Below, piece by piece: positions 1 through 8,612 of a DNA stretch of 64,000 bases. Made by a program: the position numbers and the translations under genes. Where the stretch lies: NCBI GenBank assembly GCA_021300195.1, contig JAJTIE010000005.1, positions 1 to 64,000 on the forward strand, in the 5' to 3' direction. The first letter of the stretch is position 1. Each line of letters starts with the position of its first letter. The notes under the pieces are model-generated. The model had not been told where the DNA came from and ran no database searches. It saw nothing but the letters and a program-made list of their open reading frames with translations. Origin of the DNA: Bacteroidota bacterium (GTDB lineage Bacteria > Bacteroidota > Bacteroidia > J057 > JAJTIE01).

Positions 1-1
1 G

Positions 2-223
2 CTACACCCCAACCCGCAGCAAGCCGGCCACCGCCTAAGTGCGCACAACCCCACCAGCGGCCCCGCTCGCTACACGCTGTACAGCGCCCAGGGCCAGCAG
101 CTCAGCCAGCACCAGGTAGCGCCCGGTCAGTCACTCAGCCTCCGCCTGAGCAGCCCCGGCCTGTACAGCGTCCGTATCGAGACGGTAACCGGCACCTACT
201 GGCAAAAGCTGAGCGTGTACTAG
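2..223 (+). CDS. C-terminal end of a T9SS cargo protein (type A sorting domain), partial
   Basis: The frame is open from the window edge and ends with TAG at 221-223; only the last 73 residues are present. They hold LHPNP near the start, then YTLYSAQGQQL, and close with GLYSVRIE and WQKLSVY. A PNP motif, a beta-rich body and a terminal short strand are characteristic of the type A C-terminal sorting domain that directs proteins through the type IX secretion system and is then cleaved. The body of the protein lies outside the window, so the enzyme or adhesin it carries is unknown. The gldKLMN genes from 9663 to 15585 encode the matching export machine. A strong hairpin follows the stop at 274-304. 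Confidence 0.8.
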   Translation, partial: LHPNPQQAGHRLSAHNPTSGPARYTLYSAQGQQLSQHQVAPGQSLSLRLSSPGLYSVRIETVTGTYWQKLSVY

Positions 224-273
224 CCGCGCCCGCCCGATAGACAGACATACAGATACACACAAGCCGGAATACG

Positions 274-304
274 CACATAGGCCGCCCATTGGGTGGCCTA
301 TGTG
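274..304. terminator. Long perfect hairpin, probable bidirectional terminator
   Basis: The arms CACATAGGCCGCCC and GGGTGGCCTATGTG pair over 14 positions (one G-T) around a three-base loop. It lies between the T9SS cargo gene on + and tRNA-Arg on -, converging on it. No T-tract follows on either strand, so efficient intrinsic termination is an inference from position and stem strength. Confidence 0.55.
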
Positions 305-336
305 ATGTGGGGGGAGAGGGGAGTAGAATGGGGAAG

Positions 337-408
337 TAGCCCCGGCAGGAATCGAACCTGCATCTAAGCTTTAGGAAAGCTTCGTTCTATCCATTGAACT
401 ACGGGGCC
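337..408 (-). tRNA. tRNA-Arg (anticodon CCU)
   Basis: Read on the minus strand, the 72-nt sequence folds as a cloverleaf. The acceptor arm is GGCCCCG with CGGGGCU and an A discriminator. The anticodon stem AAGCU/AGCUU encloses the loop UUCCUAA, giving anticodon CCU, which reads the arginine codon AGG. The T-arm carries GGUUCGAUUCC. CCA is not encoded. A well-matched promoter lies just upstream at 429-457. Confidence 0.95.
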
Positions 409-428
409 ATGCAAGATTCAATGCAGTA

Positions 429-457
429 CAAAAGTAGGGATTTTTTACAGGTCACAA
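429..457 (-). promoter_or_regulatory. Promoter of tRNA-Arg
   Basis: On the minus strand TTG (455-457) is followed after exactly 18 bases by TACTTTTG (429-436), an exact match to the Bacteroidota -7 element TAnnTTTG. The tRNA 5' end is 20 nt further on. The -33 box of this promoter and that of the divergent tRNA-Phe promoter are two bases apart. Confidence 0.75.
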
Positions 458-459
458 TC

Positions 460-488
460 TTGTAGTTTTCCTCAAAGTGCTATATTTG
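460..488 (+). promoter_or_regulatory. Promoter of tRNA-Phe
   Basis: TTG at 460-462, an 18-base spacer, then TATATTTG at 481-488, an exact TAnnTTTG. Transcription should begin a few bases later, about 28 nt before the mature tRNA 5' end at 521. Confidence 0.75.
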
Positions 489-520
489 CACTCCCACTTC
501 GCAGGAGGTGGAACATATCC

Positions 521-593
521 GGTGATGTAGCTCAGATGGTAGAGCAATGGACTGAAAATCCATGTGTCGGGGGTTCGATTCCCTCCATCACCA
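521..593 (+). tRNA. tRNA-Phe (anticodon GAA)
   Basis: A 73-nt cloverleaf with acceptor GGUGAUG/CAUCACC and discriminator A. The D-arm contains GCUCAGAUGGUAGAGC. The anticodon stem AUGGA/UCCAU encloses CUGAAAA, giving anticodon GAA (phenylalanine). The T-arm carries GGGGGUUCGAUUCCCUC. CCA is not encoded. It has its own promoter (460-488) and terminator (603-634), so it is a single-gene transcription unit. Confidence 0.96.
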
Positions 594-602
594 CAGAAAT
601 AG

Positions 603-634
603 AAAGCCCCGATAGTGGGGCTTTTTCTGTTTTT
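603..634 (+). terminator. Rho-independent terminator after tRNA-Phe
   Basis: The stem AAAGCCCC (603-610) and GGGGCTTT (617-624) encloses the six-base loop GATAGT. It is followed by a T-rich stretch through 634. It lies ten bases after the tRNA discriminator. Confidence 0.85.
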
Positions 635-688
635 AGCCCGACAGGCTTAGGAGTCAGGTATCTACAGGATTATCACCCTATACAATAG

Positions 689-1222
689 ATGGCCAACCAT
701 GTATTCATTGCACATAGCCTGGATGGCTATATAGCCGACCGAAGCGGCGGGATAGACTGGCTGCCACAGCTGCCGGTGCCGGAGGGCGAGCCGGATGTGT
801 TTGCTGCCTTTATGCAGCGGATGGATGCCATTGTGATGGGCCGCCGCACCTTTCAGACCGTACTGTCTTTTGGCCAGTGGCCCTACACCAAGCCGGTCTA
901 CGTGCTGAGCCGCAGTATGCCCCCCCTGTCTGCCGAGTGGGCAGACAAGGCGCAGCTTTGGGGGGGAGAGCCCGCACGCTTACTGGACCAGCTGAAGACC
1001 CTGGGGTATCGCGAGCTGTATATAGACGGGGGGCAGGTGGTCCAGTATTTCCTGGCGCACGACTGGATAGATGAGCTGACGCTTACCCGGGTGCCTATTC
1101 TGCTAGGGGGCGGGGTGCCGCTATTTGGCGCACTGCCTTGGCCACTTCATTTTACGCATGTATCCACCCAGCTGCTGAGCGGGGGGACGCTTAGCATGAG
1201 CACGTACCATAGGCTTCGCTAG
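689..1222 (+). CDS. Dihydrofolate reductase family protein (RibD C-terminal-like)
   Basis: A 177-residue protein with the DHFR/RibD-C fold signature: an N-terminal strand then SLDGYIA near residues 10-16, GGIDWL at 20-25, IVMGRRTF near residue 50, and ELYIDGGQVVQYFL near 110-123. This group comprises stand-alone NADPH-dependent reductases such as YwjB/YyaP; the substrate is usually unknown, and true folate metabolism is not implied. The start at 689 gives a full N-terminal strand. The gene stands alone after the tRNA-Phe terminator and faces rlmB across a 190-bp gap with no other gene. I am confident of the family, not of the reaction. Confidence 0.85.
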   Translation: MANHVFIAHSLDGYIADRSGGIDWLPQLPVPEGEPDVFAAFMQRMDAIVMGRRTFQTVLSFGQWPYTKPVYVLSRSMPPLSAEWADKAQLWGGEPARLLDQLKTLGYRELYIDGGQVVQYFLAHDWIDELTLTRVPILLGGGVPLFGALPWPLHFTHVSTQLLSGGTLSMSTYHRLR

Positions 1223-1410
1223 GGGCTTGTTCCGCAAAATAGGAGCCTTCTGCTTTTTTGCTGGCCATTTCCCTTGCAGGAGCAGTTCTGCTCATCTCTG
1301 GCAAATGAAGGCCTTTTTCTCAGTCGGCCAGTTGTTCTGCAAACCCGGGATCTTATTACCTGCATACGAGCAGAGATGTTGATAGACCAAGCAGCCTACA
1401 GCCCGCCTGT

Positions 1411-2163
1411 CTACTCCTGCTCTGCAGCCAGCTGCCGCTGCATATCCACAACATAGAGCAGGATGCCAGCGGCGATACCTACATTCAGGCTTTCTACCCG
1501 CCCGCGCAGGCTTATGCTCACCTGATCATCGGTGCGTGCCAGCAGGTCGGCACGCAGGCCGGCGCCTTCGGCCCCCATGCACAGGCAGGTGGGCCCCGTC
1601 ATGTCTGCCTGCGGGGCGGTTTTCCAGGCCTTTTCGGTAGCGGCCACCAGCTGGATGCCAGATGCCCGGAGGTAGTCTGCAGCTGCCAGCAGGTTATCGG
1701 GTCTGCATACCGGCAGGTGGTGCAGGGCCCCTGCACTGGCACGTATGGCATCCTCGCCCAGGCGGGCAGCGCCATGCCGGGGCAGAATCAGGGCATGGGC
1801 ACCCAGCCCCTCGGCGGTGCGCGCCATGGCACCCACATTGCGTACGTCCGTCACCCCGTCTAGCAACAGGAAAAGTGGCACCTTGCCCTGCTCGTACAGA
1901 AAAGGCACCAGGTCCTCCAGCTGCTGATACTGGATGGCTGCTGCAAAGCCCACCACCCCCTGGTGGGGCTTGCCCCTGGCCAGGCTGTCCAGTTTTTCTA
2001 CTGGCACCTGCTGAATAGGCACCTGGTTGTTTTGCAGCCGGGCCTTTAGTTCTGGCCATGCCGGGCTGTTCAGGCCACGCCGAACCAGTACACGGTCTAT
2101 ATCCTTGTGTGCATTCAGTGCCTCCTCTATGGGGTGAACGCCGATGAGCAGGTCCTTGCTCAT
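1411..2163 (-). CDS. rlmB: 23S rRNA 2'-O-ribose methyltransferase, RlmB/TrmH (SPOUT) family
   Basis: A SPOUT-class RNA methyltransferase of about 250 residues. An N-terminal substrate-binding domain begins LIGVHPIEEAL. The SAM-binding knot includes LDGVTDVRNVGAMARTAE with the family Asn-Val-Gly, then CLCMGAEGAGL and VSISLRGRVESLNVGIAAG near the C-terminus. RlmB methylates a conserved guanosine in 23S rRNA; close relatives act on tRNA, so the exact target is inferred. I place the start at 2163 (MSKDLLIG), where the family begins. An in-frame ATG at 2244 would add 27 Pro/Gly/Arg-rich residues and overlaps the TAA of the upstream DUF2723 gene as TAATG, so translational coupling from 2244 is a real alternative. 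Confidence 0.88.
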   Translation of the reverse strand: MSKDLLIGVHPIEEALNAHKDIDRVLVRRGLNSPAWPELKARLQNNQVPIQQVPVEKLDSLARGKPHQGVVGFAAAIQYQQLEDLVPFLYEQGKVPLFLLLDGVTDVRNVGAMARTAEGLGAHALILPRHGAARLGEDAIRASAGALHHLPVCRPDNLLAAADYLRASGIQLVAATEKAWKTAPQADMTGPTCLCMGAEGAGLRADLLARTDDQVSISLRGRVESLNVGIAAGILLYVVDMQRQLAAEQE

Positions 2164-2243
2164 CTTCTCTCTGGGGCTGTGCCCTGTGTGCGGCCGGGGG
2201 CCTCCTCGTCCGGCTCCGCCTGTAGGCCTGTTTGGTGGGGCCA

Positions 2244-5200
2244 TTAGGGTTGTGCGGGGCTAGGCAGGGCAGCAGGTGCCTGTGCGGTGTCTCTGGCTTG
2301 GCCGGGGCGCCGGCCCAGGCGTACTTGCGCGTACTGGTCTACAAACTCCAGCATGCCGGGTTGCTCCTTCAGTGCCTCCTTCAGGCCCAGCATCAGGGTA
2401 TCTGCCTCCTTGGGTTTGCGCAGGCGCTGGTCGTACAGAAATGCAGCCTCCATGAGGGTATATACAGGTTGGGCAAAGAAGAAATTGTCGCGGAAGTTTT
2501 GGCCATCAAACAGCACCCCGTCTGCGGCATAGTAGCCAGCCAGATAGCGCACCTCTTGCAGGGCGCGTTCGCGCATCAGGCTTAGGTGCTGCGCACCCTT
2601 TTGGGCTTCGCCCAGGCGCTGGTACAGCTGGCCGTAGTACAGCAGTGTGCTCGGCTCGGTGGGTATTACGTTGTCGGGCATTACCTTGTTGGCATAGTCC
2701 AGCGCCTTCAGTGCCATGCTGCGATACTCCTGTATACGCGCCGCATTGCGTGCCAGGCTGTCTTGGGGTTGGCCGGCTTGTATCAGGCGGGTGTTCTCGT
2801 CTTCCAGGCGGTCTGCGGCATTTGCCAGTCCCTCGGTCAGCGAGGCAAAGTTTCGGCGCAGGTTCTGGATCATGTTTAGGGTGTTGTCATCATAGTACAC
2901 CTGGGGGTTATCCAGGTTACGATACTTATACACCTCTACCAGGTTGCGATACATGGTTCGGAGGGCCACGGTGGTTCCTTCCGTTTTTGGTTTTCGGGGT
3001 ACCACCCGGTAGGCCATCCCTTCCTGCTGCATTTGGTTGGCAAACTGATCATACTCACGTGGACTCATGGTAGATGCAAAGTACACCGGGCGCTTCCAGC
3101 CGTCTTTGGCCACATTCTCGATGATGTTTAGCACCATGTCATCCTTGCGGAAAATACCGCCGTAGCGTGGGTTCGGGCTTATCTCAAAGCGGAACGTATC
3201 GGCAATGAGGTTTTCCTCTTCCGGATCAAAGATGCCGAGGGCCTTTACGGCGGCCTTATCCACAGGCACCGCCACGGTGCGGGCTGCTACGGGGGCTATC
3301 TGGTGTCGGTCTCCCAGTATGTAGGCATCTTCGTAGCTGATGGGTACGGGCAGGGCTCCGTTCATGGGCTGTTTCATCTGCTGGATGTACCAGTCGGTAT
3401 TGGCCAGGCTCAGGTTTACTACCCGCACATCCGTTCGCACCCCTTCCACCTCCTGGATGTACCACAGCGGGAAGGTATCGTTGTCTCCATTTGTGAAGAG
3501 GATGGCATCTTTTTTACAGCTGTTCAGCAGGTTGTAGGCGCTGTCGGGTGGCGTGTACTGGCCACTTCGGTCATGGTCGTCATAGTTTTGGCTGATCATC
3601 AGGATTGGGCTAGCCAGCAGGCCTATACTGGCCGCCACTGCGCCCGCCCGTTCTTTCAGGTTCTTCTTCAGCAGGTCTGCCAGGCCCAGTACGCCCAGGC
3701 CAACCCAGATACAGAATAGCTGCATGGCACCCACGAAGGCATAGTCGCGCTCTCTGGGCTCCTGGGGGCCCATATTCAGGAAGGTGGCTATGCCAATGCC
3801 GGCCATTACCCACATGACAAGCAGGAAGGTAGCATCGTGCCGACGGCGCTGAAAGTGGAACACCACCCCAAGCAGGCCCAGCAGCAGGGGCAGGAAGTAG
3901 TAGTGATTCCTGCTGGCGCTTTCGGCATACATCTCGGGCAGTTCCGCTGGCATGCTTCTCACCAGGCCATCTTCCCACTGGCCCCCGTAGGGGCCCCACT
4001 GTATGTCGCTAGCACGGCCCACAAAGTTCCAGAGGAAATAGCGGAAAAACATATAACCCAGCTGATACTTTAGGTAGTAACGCAGGTTGTCTCCGCCGGT
4101 TATGATGTCGTCCTTTGGGTTATTGGAGTCTTGCCCCTGGTTCTTTACCATATAGGCGTAGCCATAGGGGCTTAGGCTGGTATTGTACTTGCTAGGGTCG
4201 GTATCGTACATGCGCGGGAAAAAGTGCTCCTGCTTTTGCCCATCTGGCAGCGGGCCGTACAGGTACTCATACTGGTCTACATCCTTCAGGTAGCGCTCGT
4301 GCGCCGGGTTGTTGATGTATTTAACCCCCTTTACTTTGCTATCTGTAGGCTGGCTGTTGTACTGCGGGCCGTACAGCAGGGGTCGGTCTCCATACTGCTC
4401 CCGCTTCAGGTACTGCAGCATGGAGATGATGTTTTCAGGATTATTCTCGTCTATGGGCGGGTTGGCGTTGCTCCGCAGGAAGATCATGGTATAGCTGGTA
4501 AAACCCAGGTATACCATGGCCACGCTTAGTAGGGCGGTGCTCAGGATAGGGCGTTGTTTTTTCTGCGCATAGTAGATGCCATACACCAGGCCCCCAACGA
4601 GCAGCACTGCAAACAGCAGAAAGCCAGCCCCCTTGGGCATGCCCAGTCCGGCCTTGGCTCCGGTGTCGGGGTCCAGGGTGCCTACCAGCTTTAGCTCCAG
4701 AAACTGGGCTATGTCCCAGGTCTTCTGGATAACCCCTACCTGTATGAGGCCCAGGATGCCCAGGCTGATAACAAAGGTGGCAATGCCGCCCGCCCAGGTG
4801 ATGCGCCCATACCGGCGGAAGTAGTAGATAAGCCCCAGGCCTGGCAGGATGACCAGGGCCATCAGGTGCACGCCGATGGACAGACCAACCACATAGGCAG
4901 CCAGTACAATCCACTTCAGGTTATCTGGCTCGTCGGCCCTGGCTTCCCACTTCAGCAGCAGCCAGAATACCAGGCAGATAAACATGGAGCTGGGGGCATA
5001 TACCTCAGCCTCCACCGCGCTGAACCAGAAGGTATCGCTCCAGGCCATACTGAGGGCTGCCACCACACCGGCACCAAAAATCTGGAACTGATGATTCGGG
5101 CTGGGTACATCTGTACCGGGTGCCAGTATCTTCTTGGCCAGCAGGGTGGTGATCCAGAAGGCAAAGAGCACGGCAAATGCACTGAACAGTCCGCTCAGCA

Positions 5201-5435
5201 GGTTCATCATCAGGGCCACCTGGGTGGGGTCTGAGGCCAGCAGTGTAAACAAGCGGCCTACCATCAGGTAGAGTGGGGCACCGGGGGGGTGGGGCACCTC
5301 CAGCTCGTAGGAAACGGCGATAAACTCGCCACAGTCCCAAAAACTGGCTGTGGGCGCTGCCGTAAGGGCATATACAACCATGGCCAGGGCAAATACGGCC
5401 CAGCCGAGCAGGTTATTCAAGCGGTTATAAGTCAT
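2244..5435 (-). CDS. DUF2723 family large membrane protein (GT117-like)
   Basis: A 1063-residue protein. The N-terminal half is a multi-pass membrane domain with FWDCGEF (about residues 32-38) and PHPPGAPLY (48-56), the hallmark of DUF2723 proteins, which are common in Bacteroidota and resemble O-mannosyl/arabinosyl-type lipid-linked glycosyltransferases (CAZy GT117). The acidic residues in FWDCGE are the likely catalytic site by analogy with GT-C enzymes. The C-terminal half is soluble, probably periplasmic, and ends Ala/Pro-rich. I chose the start at 5435 (MTYNRLNN), immediately before the first membrane segment; an ATG at 5507 adds 24 unconvincing residues. It overlaps rlmB by one base. 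The donor and acceptor sugars cannot be told. Confidence 0.88.
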   Translation of the reverse strand: MTYNRLNNLLGWAVFALAMVVYALTAAPTASFWDCGEFIAVSYELEVPHPPGAPLYLMVGRLFTLLASDPTQVALMMNLLSGLFSAFAVLFAFWITTLLAKKILAPGTDVPSPNHQFQIFGAGVVAALSMAWSDTFWFSAVEAEVYAPSSMFICLVFWLLLKWEARADEPDNLKWIVLAAYVVGLSIGVHLMALVILPGLGLIYYFRRYGRITWAGGIATFVISLGILGLIQVGVIQKTWDIAQFLELKLVGTLDPDTGAKAGLGMPKGAGFLLFAVLLVGGLVYGIYYAQKKQRPILSTALLSVAMVYLGFTSYTMIFLRSNANPPIDENNPENIISMLQYLKREQYGDRPLLYGPQYNSQPTDSKVKGVKYINNPAHERYLKDVDQYEYLYGPLPDGQKQEHFFPRMYDTDPSKYNTSLSPYGYAYMVKNQGQDSNNPKDDIITGGDNLRYYLKYQLGYMFFRYFLWNFVGRASDIQWGPYGGQWEDGLVRSMPAELPEMYAESASRNHYYFLPLLLGLLGVVFHFQRRRHDATFLLVMWVMAGIGIATFLNMGPQEPRERDYAFVGAMQLFCIWVGLGVLGLADLLKKNLKERAGAVAASIGLLASPILMISQNYDDHDRSGQYTPPDSAYNLLNSCKKDAILFTNGDNDTFPLWYIQEVEGVRTDVRVVNLSLANTDWYIQQMKQPMNGALPVPISYEDAYILGDRHQIAPVAARTVAVPVDKAAVKALGIFDPEEENLIADTFRFEISPNPRYGGIFRKDDMVLNIIENVAKDGWKRPVYFASTMSPREYDQFANQMQQEGMAYRVVPRKPKTEGTTVALRTMYRNLVEVYKYRNLDNPQVYYDDNTLNMIQNLRRNFASLTEGLANAADRLEDENTRLIQAGQPQDSLARNAARIQEYRSMALKALDYANKVMPDNVIPTEPSTLLYYGQLYQRLGEAQKGAQHLSLMRERALQEVRYLAGYYAADGVLFDGQNFRDNFFFAQPVYTLMEAAFLYDQRLRKPKEADTLMLGLKEALKEQPGMLEFVDQYAQVRLGRRPGQARDTAQAPAALPSPAQP

Positions 5436-5548
5436 GCAATCGCAGGAATTAAGGACGGAAAAAGGATGCGAAAGGCGAAAATAGGAAACCTTTGCTAGCC
5501 GGGGCATCTGGCCCGCAACTTTTAGCCTGCTTAGGGGGGGGCTCTGGC

Positions 5549-6046
5549 TTACCCGTCTATCCGGTGCACCAGCACGCTGGCATAGGCAGCCATTCCTTCT
5601 TTTCGGCCAAAGGCTCCCATCTGCTCATGGGTAGTGGCCTTTATGGAGATGTCTTCTTCGGCACAGCCCAGCAGGCTGGCAATGCGTGCCTGCATGCGGG
5701 GTATGTGGGGGTTTAGCTTGGGCTGTTCGGCCACCAGGGTGCAGTCAGCATTGCCCAGCTGCCATCCCTTGGCCTGCACCAGCTGGTAGGCTTGGGTGAG
5801 CAGCAGGCTGCTATCCGCTCCTTTATAGGCAGGGTCTGTGTCCGGAAAGTGGTGGCCAATGTCGCGCAGGGCCAGCGCACCCAGTAGGGCATCTGTAAGG
5901 GCGTGCAGCAGCACATCAGCGTCTGAGTGTCCCAGGAGCCCTGGGCCACCCGGCACCTCTATCCCCCCCAGTATGAGTGGCCTATTGGGGTCAAAGCGAT
6001 GAACATCATAGCCAAAGCCGATTCGTACAGTTGCGCGGGTGCTCAT
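5549..6046 (-). CDS. ispF: 2-C-methyl-D-erythritol 2,4-cyclodiphosphate synthase
   Basis: A 165-residue protein, the usual family length. It converts CDP-ME 2-phosphate to the cyclic diphosphate in the non-mevalonate isoprenoid pathway, as a homotrimer with divalent metal at the active site. GYDVHRF (residues 12-18) supplies metal ligands Asp14 and His16; HSDADVLLHAL (40-50) supplies the next conserved Asp and His48; DIGHHFPDTD and KATTHEQMGAFGR are also typical. The organism therefore makes isoprenoids, including quinones and the undecaprenyl carrier, by the MEP route. It is transcribed away from the DUF4271 gene. Confidence 0.96.
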   Translation of the reverse strand: MSTRATVRIGFGYDVHRFDPNRPLILGGIEVPGGPGLLGHSDADVLLHALTDALLGALALRDIGHHFPDTDPAYKGADSSLLLTQAYQLVQAKGWQLGNADCTLVAEQPKLNPHIPRMQARIASLLGCAEEDISIKATTHEQMGAFGRKEGMAAYASVLVHRIDG

Positions 6047-6081
6047 ATGTGGCGTAATTTACCGCAAAAATCGGTCGCCGT

Positions 6082-7536
6082 TTGCCTGTTTTTCTACTCC
6101 TCCTGGCGCTGCTGTGCACGGCCCATGCCCAGCCAGGCCGCATGATGCTGAACCATAGCTGGCATACCCCACAGGCGGAGGGTATCCTGCTGCCCTATGC
6201 GCTGCCTGCCGGGCTGGAACAGGTGGAGCTGGAGCAAGACTTTTTTCTGGACCAGGTACCCAAGGATACACTGCTGCTGCATATGCCGGGTGTGGGTGGC
6301 TGTGTGCAGGTTTTTGTGAATGGTTGCCTGGTGTACACCAGCTGCCACTCGCCCCGCCCCGTGCAGCTACTGCTACCCCCGGCTATCCTCAGCTGGCAGT
6401 GGAACCGGCTAAGCCTCCGGCTGGCCGAGCGTGCCACCGGGGCTGAGCGCCCGGTGCTGTATCGGGATATGAGCCTTCGGGTGTGGGACGGCCACTACCC
6501 CCCGCCCAGCATGGCCCTACCCGCACTGGTACTGAGGCCCGATACGACGATTACCCTCCTCCCGGTGGGGCCGGATGGGGGCTATCCGGTGGCCGATTCC
6601 ATGCGCGCGCAGCTGCTGGCAGCACGGAGATATGGCGCGGTAGCCTATTTCCCCTGGCAGCCGCCATCCGAGGTTCTGGCCCTGCTAACCGAACTGGGCT
6701 GGCGGCAGGCTGTACAGCCAGGCCCGCACAACATCCTCTGGCGACACTGGCAGGAGGCCCCCCCCCCTGGCTGGTGGTACAATGCAGCCGGAGAACAGCA
6801 GGATTCGCATGGCATGCTACATCAGGCACCATCGGCCCAGGTTGCCCAATCAGTTTCCAAACTGAGCGTGCTGGCCATCGGGCTGCTGCCTTTGCTGTTG
6901 TTGCTCCTGTGGAAGCTGGATCAGCCTAAAGATTTTAGGGCGCACATGCAGCTGGGCCATGTGCGGGCCCGCATGCTGGAGCTAAGCCGCGAGGCAAGTT
7001 TTTTTCAGCAGTCGCAGTCTACGGTTTACCCGCAGCTGGTGCGCGCCGCCCTGCTGGCCTCGGCCTTTACCTGGCTGCTTATGCTGGCCTGGCACCAGCA
7101 GTGGAGCCTGGATGTGCTACAGGCCGGCGGATACCTGGCACAGTTTAGTACCTGGTTTGTGCCGATTCCGCTCCTTTTGTACACTACGGTGGTGGCGCTA
7201 TTGCTGCTCACAGGCTTGGCTCGTTGGGTTTTCTGGTCGTTCCTGGCAGGGGTCTTTGGGCTGCGCGACCTTACGCAAAGAATCACTGGCCTCGAAACGC
7301 AGGGTGCCTTTCCTACGCTGATAATCAGCGCCTATCTGCCCATGCTTTGGCTCATTGCACCCGAAAGTAGCCAGCCTATTTTATTGTGGTTGCTCGCCGT
7401 AGCCGGCGGCCTGCACATCCTCAGGCGAAATCTGCTGCTGGTTTTGGGGCTGGATCGGGTGGTTGGTATGCACCCATTTTTGATATTTTTGTATATTTGC
7501 ACGCTCGAAATTTTACCCTGGATTCTACTCTTCTAA
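6082..7536 (+). CDS. DUF4271 domain-containing membrane protein
   Basis: A 484-residue protein with a signal peptide (PVFLLLLALLCTAHAQ), an extracytoplasmic region of about 250 residues, and a C-terminal block of hydrophobic helices matching DUF4271. That block includes GLRDLTQRITGLE and a final LFLYICTLEILPWILLF-like end. The start is a TTG at 6082; no ATG precedes the signal peptide in frame before the stop at 6055. DUF4271 genes commonly sit directly before hemD in Bacteroidota, as here. Function is unknown; an envelope role is an inference from topology. Confidence 0.8.
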   Translation: MPVFLLLLALLCTAHAQPGRMMLNHSWHTPQAEGILLPYALPAGLEQVELEQDFFLDQVPKDTLLLHMPGVGGCVQVFVNGCLVYTSCHSPRPVQLLLPPAILSWQWNRLSLRLAERATGAERPVLYRDMSLRVWDGHYPPPSMALPALVLRPDTTITLLPVGPDGGYPVADSMRAQLLAARRYGAVAYFPWQPPSEVLALLTELGWRQAVQPGPHNILWRHWQEAPPPGWWYNAAGEQQDSHGMLHQAPSAQVAQSVSKLSVLAIGLLPLLLLLLWKLDQPKDFRAHMQLGHVRARMLELSREASFFQQSQSTVYPQLVRAALLASAFTWLLMLAWHQQWSLDVLQAGGYLAQFSTWFVPIPLLLYTTVVALLLLTGLARWVFWSFLAGVFGLRDLTQRITGLETQGAFPTLIISAYLPMLWLIAPESSQPILLWLLAVAGGLHILRRNLLLVLGLDRVVGMHPFLIFLYICTLEILPWILLF

Positions 7537-7732
7537 TTGTCCTGTCTAAGTCTGGCTCTGTAAGACGGGCGGTACTAAGCATTTAAGGTCCGATGCCTGT
7601 TTGAGCCTAAAAACGCCGCCTGATACGGGCTACGATTCGGCCTGGTGCAAGAGTAACAATGAGATAAAGTTTCGCACGATAATACATAAAACAGGAGACT
7701 TTCCAAAGCCTTCTTCTACGACTGTATAACGA

Positions 7733-8479
7733 ATGAGCAAGAAGATCAAGTCTATTCTGGTTTCGCATGCCGAGCCACCTGCAGACCAATCCCCCTACGC
7801 CATACTCGAGAAGGAATTGGGTATGGATGTCGATTTTTTGAGTTTTGTGCACATAGAGGAGGTCTCTACGCCGGAGTTTCGAAAGCAAAATATTCATCCA
7901 CTCGACTTTAGCGCCATTATCTTCACAGGCAAGAACGCAATTGATCATTTCTTTCGCATCTGTACAGATCTGCGGGTAGAGATGCCGCCCGAGACCAAAT
8001 ATTTTTGTGTAACCGATAGTACGGCCAACTACCTGCAGAAACACATCACAATCCGAAAGCGGAAGCTGTATGTAGGCGAAAAAACCCCTCGTGACTTGTT
8101 GGACCTCCTGAAGAAGCACAAGAGCGAGCGCTTCTTGTACCCCACTGGCGAGAGTAGTAGCAGCACCCTCACCTCCTTTATGGCCGAGCAAAAGATCAAC
8201 TACAAGCTGGCCATGGTATACCAAACAGTGCCGAGTGACCTAAGCCCGGTGAGGGAGAAACGCTACGACCTCATCTGCTTCTTTTCGCCCATCGGTATAG
8301 AGGCGCTCTATAAGAGCTTCCCAAACTTTCAGCAGGAGGACCGGCGCATCGCGGTATTCGGAGACGCCACCCGAAAGGCCGCCGAAGACGCGGGCCTCAA
8401 AATCGATATCATTGCGCCTATGCCCGAGGCTCCCAGTATGACGATGGCATTGGAGCAGTACCTACGCAAGCAAAAATAG
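7733..8479 (+). CDS. hemD: Uroporphyrinogen-III synthase
   Basis: A 248-residue HemD-family protein. The enzyme cyclises hydroxymethylbilane to uroporphyrinogen III, the branch point to haem, sirohaem and cobalamin. Visible family features include KSILVSHAEP at the N-terminus, a central IIFTGKNAIDHFF segment, YPTGESSSST near residues 140-149 and LICFFSPIGIEAL near 180-192, then IAVFGDATRKAAEDAGL before the C-terminus. HemD is poorly conserved, but the two-domain pattern and the DUF4271 neighbour support the call. About 200 bp upstream is empty. Haem supply fits the multihaem ActA at 61150. Confidence 0.88.
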   Translation: MSKKIKSILVSHAEPPADQSPYAILEKELGMDVDFLSFVHIEEVSTPEFRKQNIHPLDFSAIIFTGKNAIDHFFRICTDLRVEMPPETKYFCVTDSTANYLQKHITIRKRKLYVGEKTPRDLLDLLKKHKSERFLYPTGESSSSTLTSFMAEQKINYKLAMVYQTVPSDLSPVREKRYDLICFFSPIGIEALYKSFPNFQQEDRRIAVFGDATRKAAEDAGLKIDIIAPMPEAPSMTMALEQYLRKQK

Positions 8480-8612
8480 GTGCTGAGCGGGGCTGGAGCC
8501 ACAAATGTCAATTTCGTTCCGGCTTTTGTGTTTTTTTGGGCGGAAGCCATGGCGCATGTGAACATTTTACTAACTTGGCAAAGATTTCAACATCCTCACC
8601 TACTAAGAGTCC

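Noticed and set aside
1274-1410. Small hairpin GAGCAG-TT-CTGCTC and short frame between the DHFR-like gene and rlmB
   Set aside because: Stem is only six bases with no T-tract and the short frame overlaps rlmB; not enough to call a terminator or gene.
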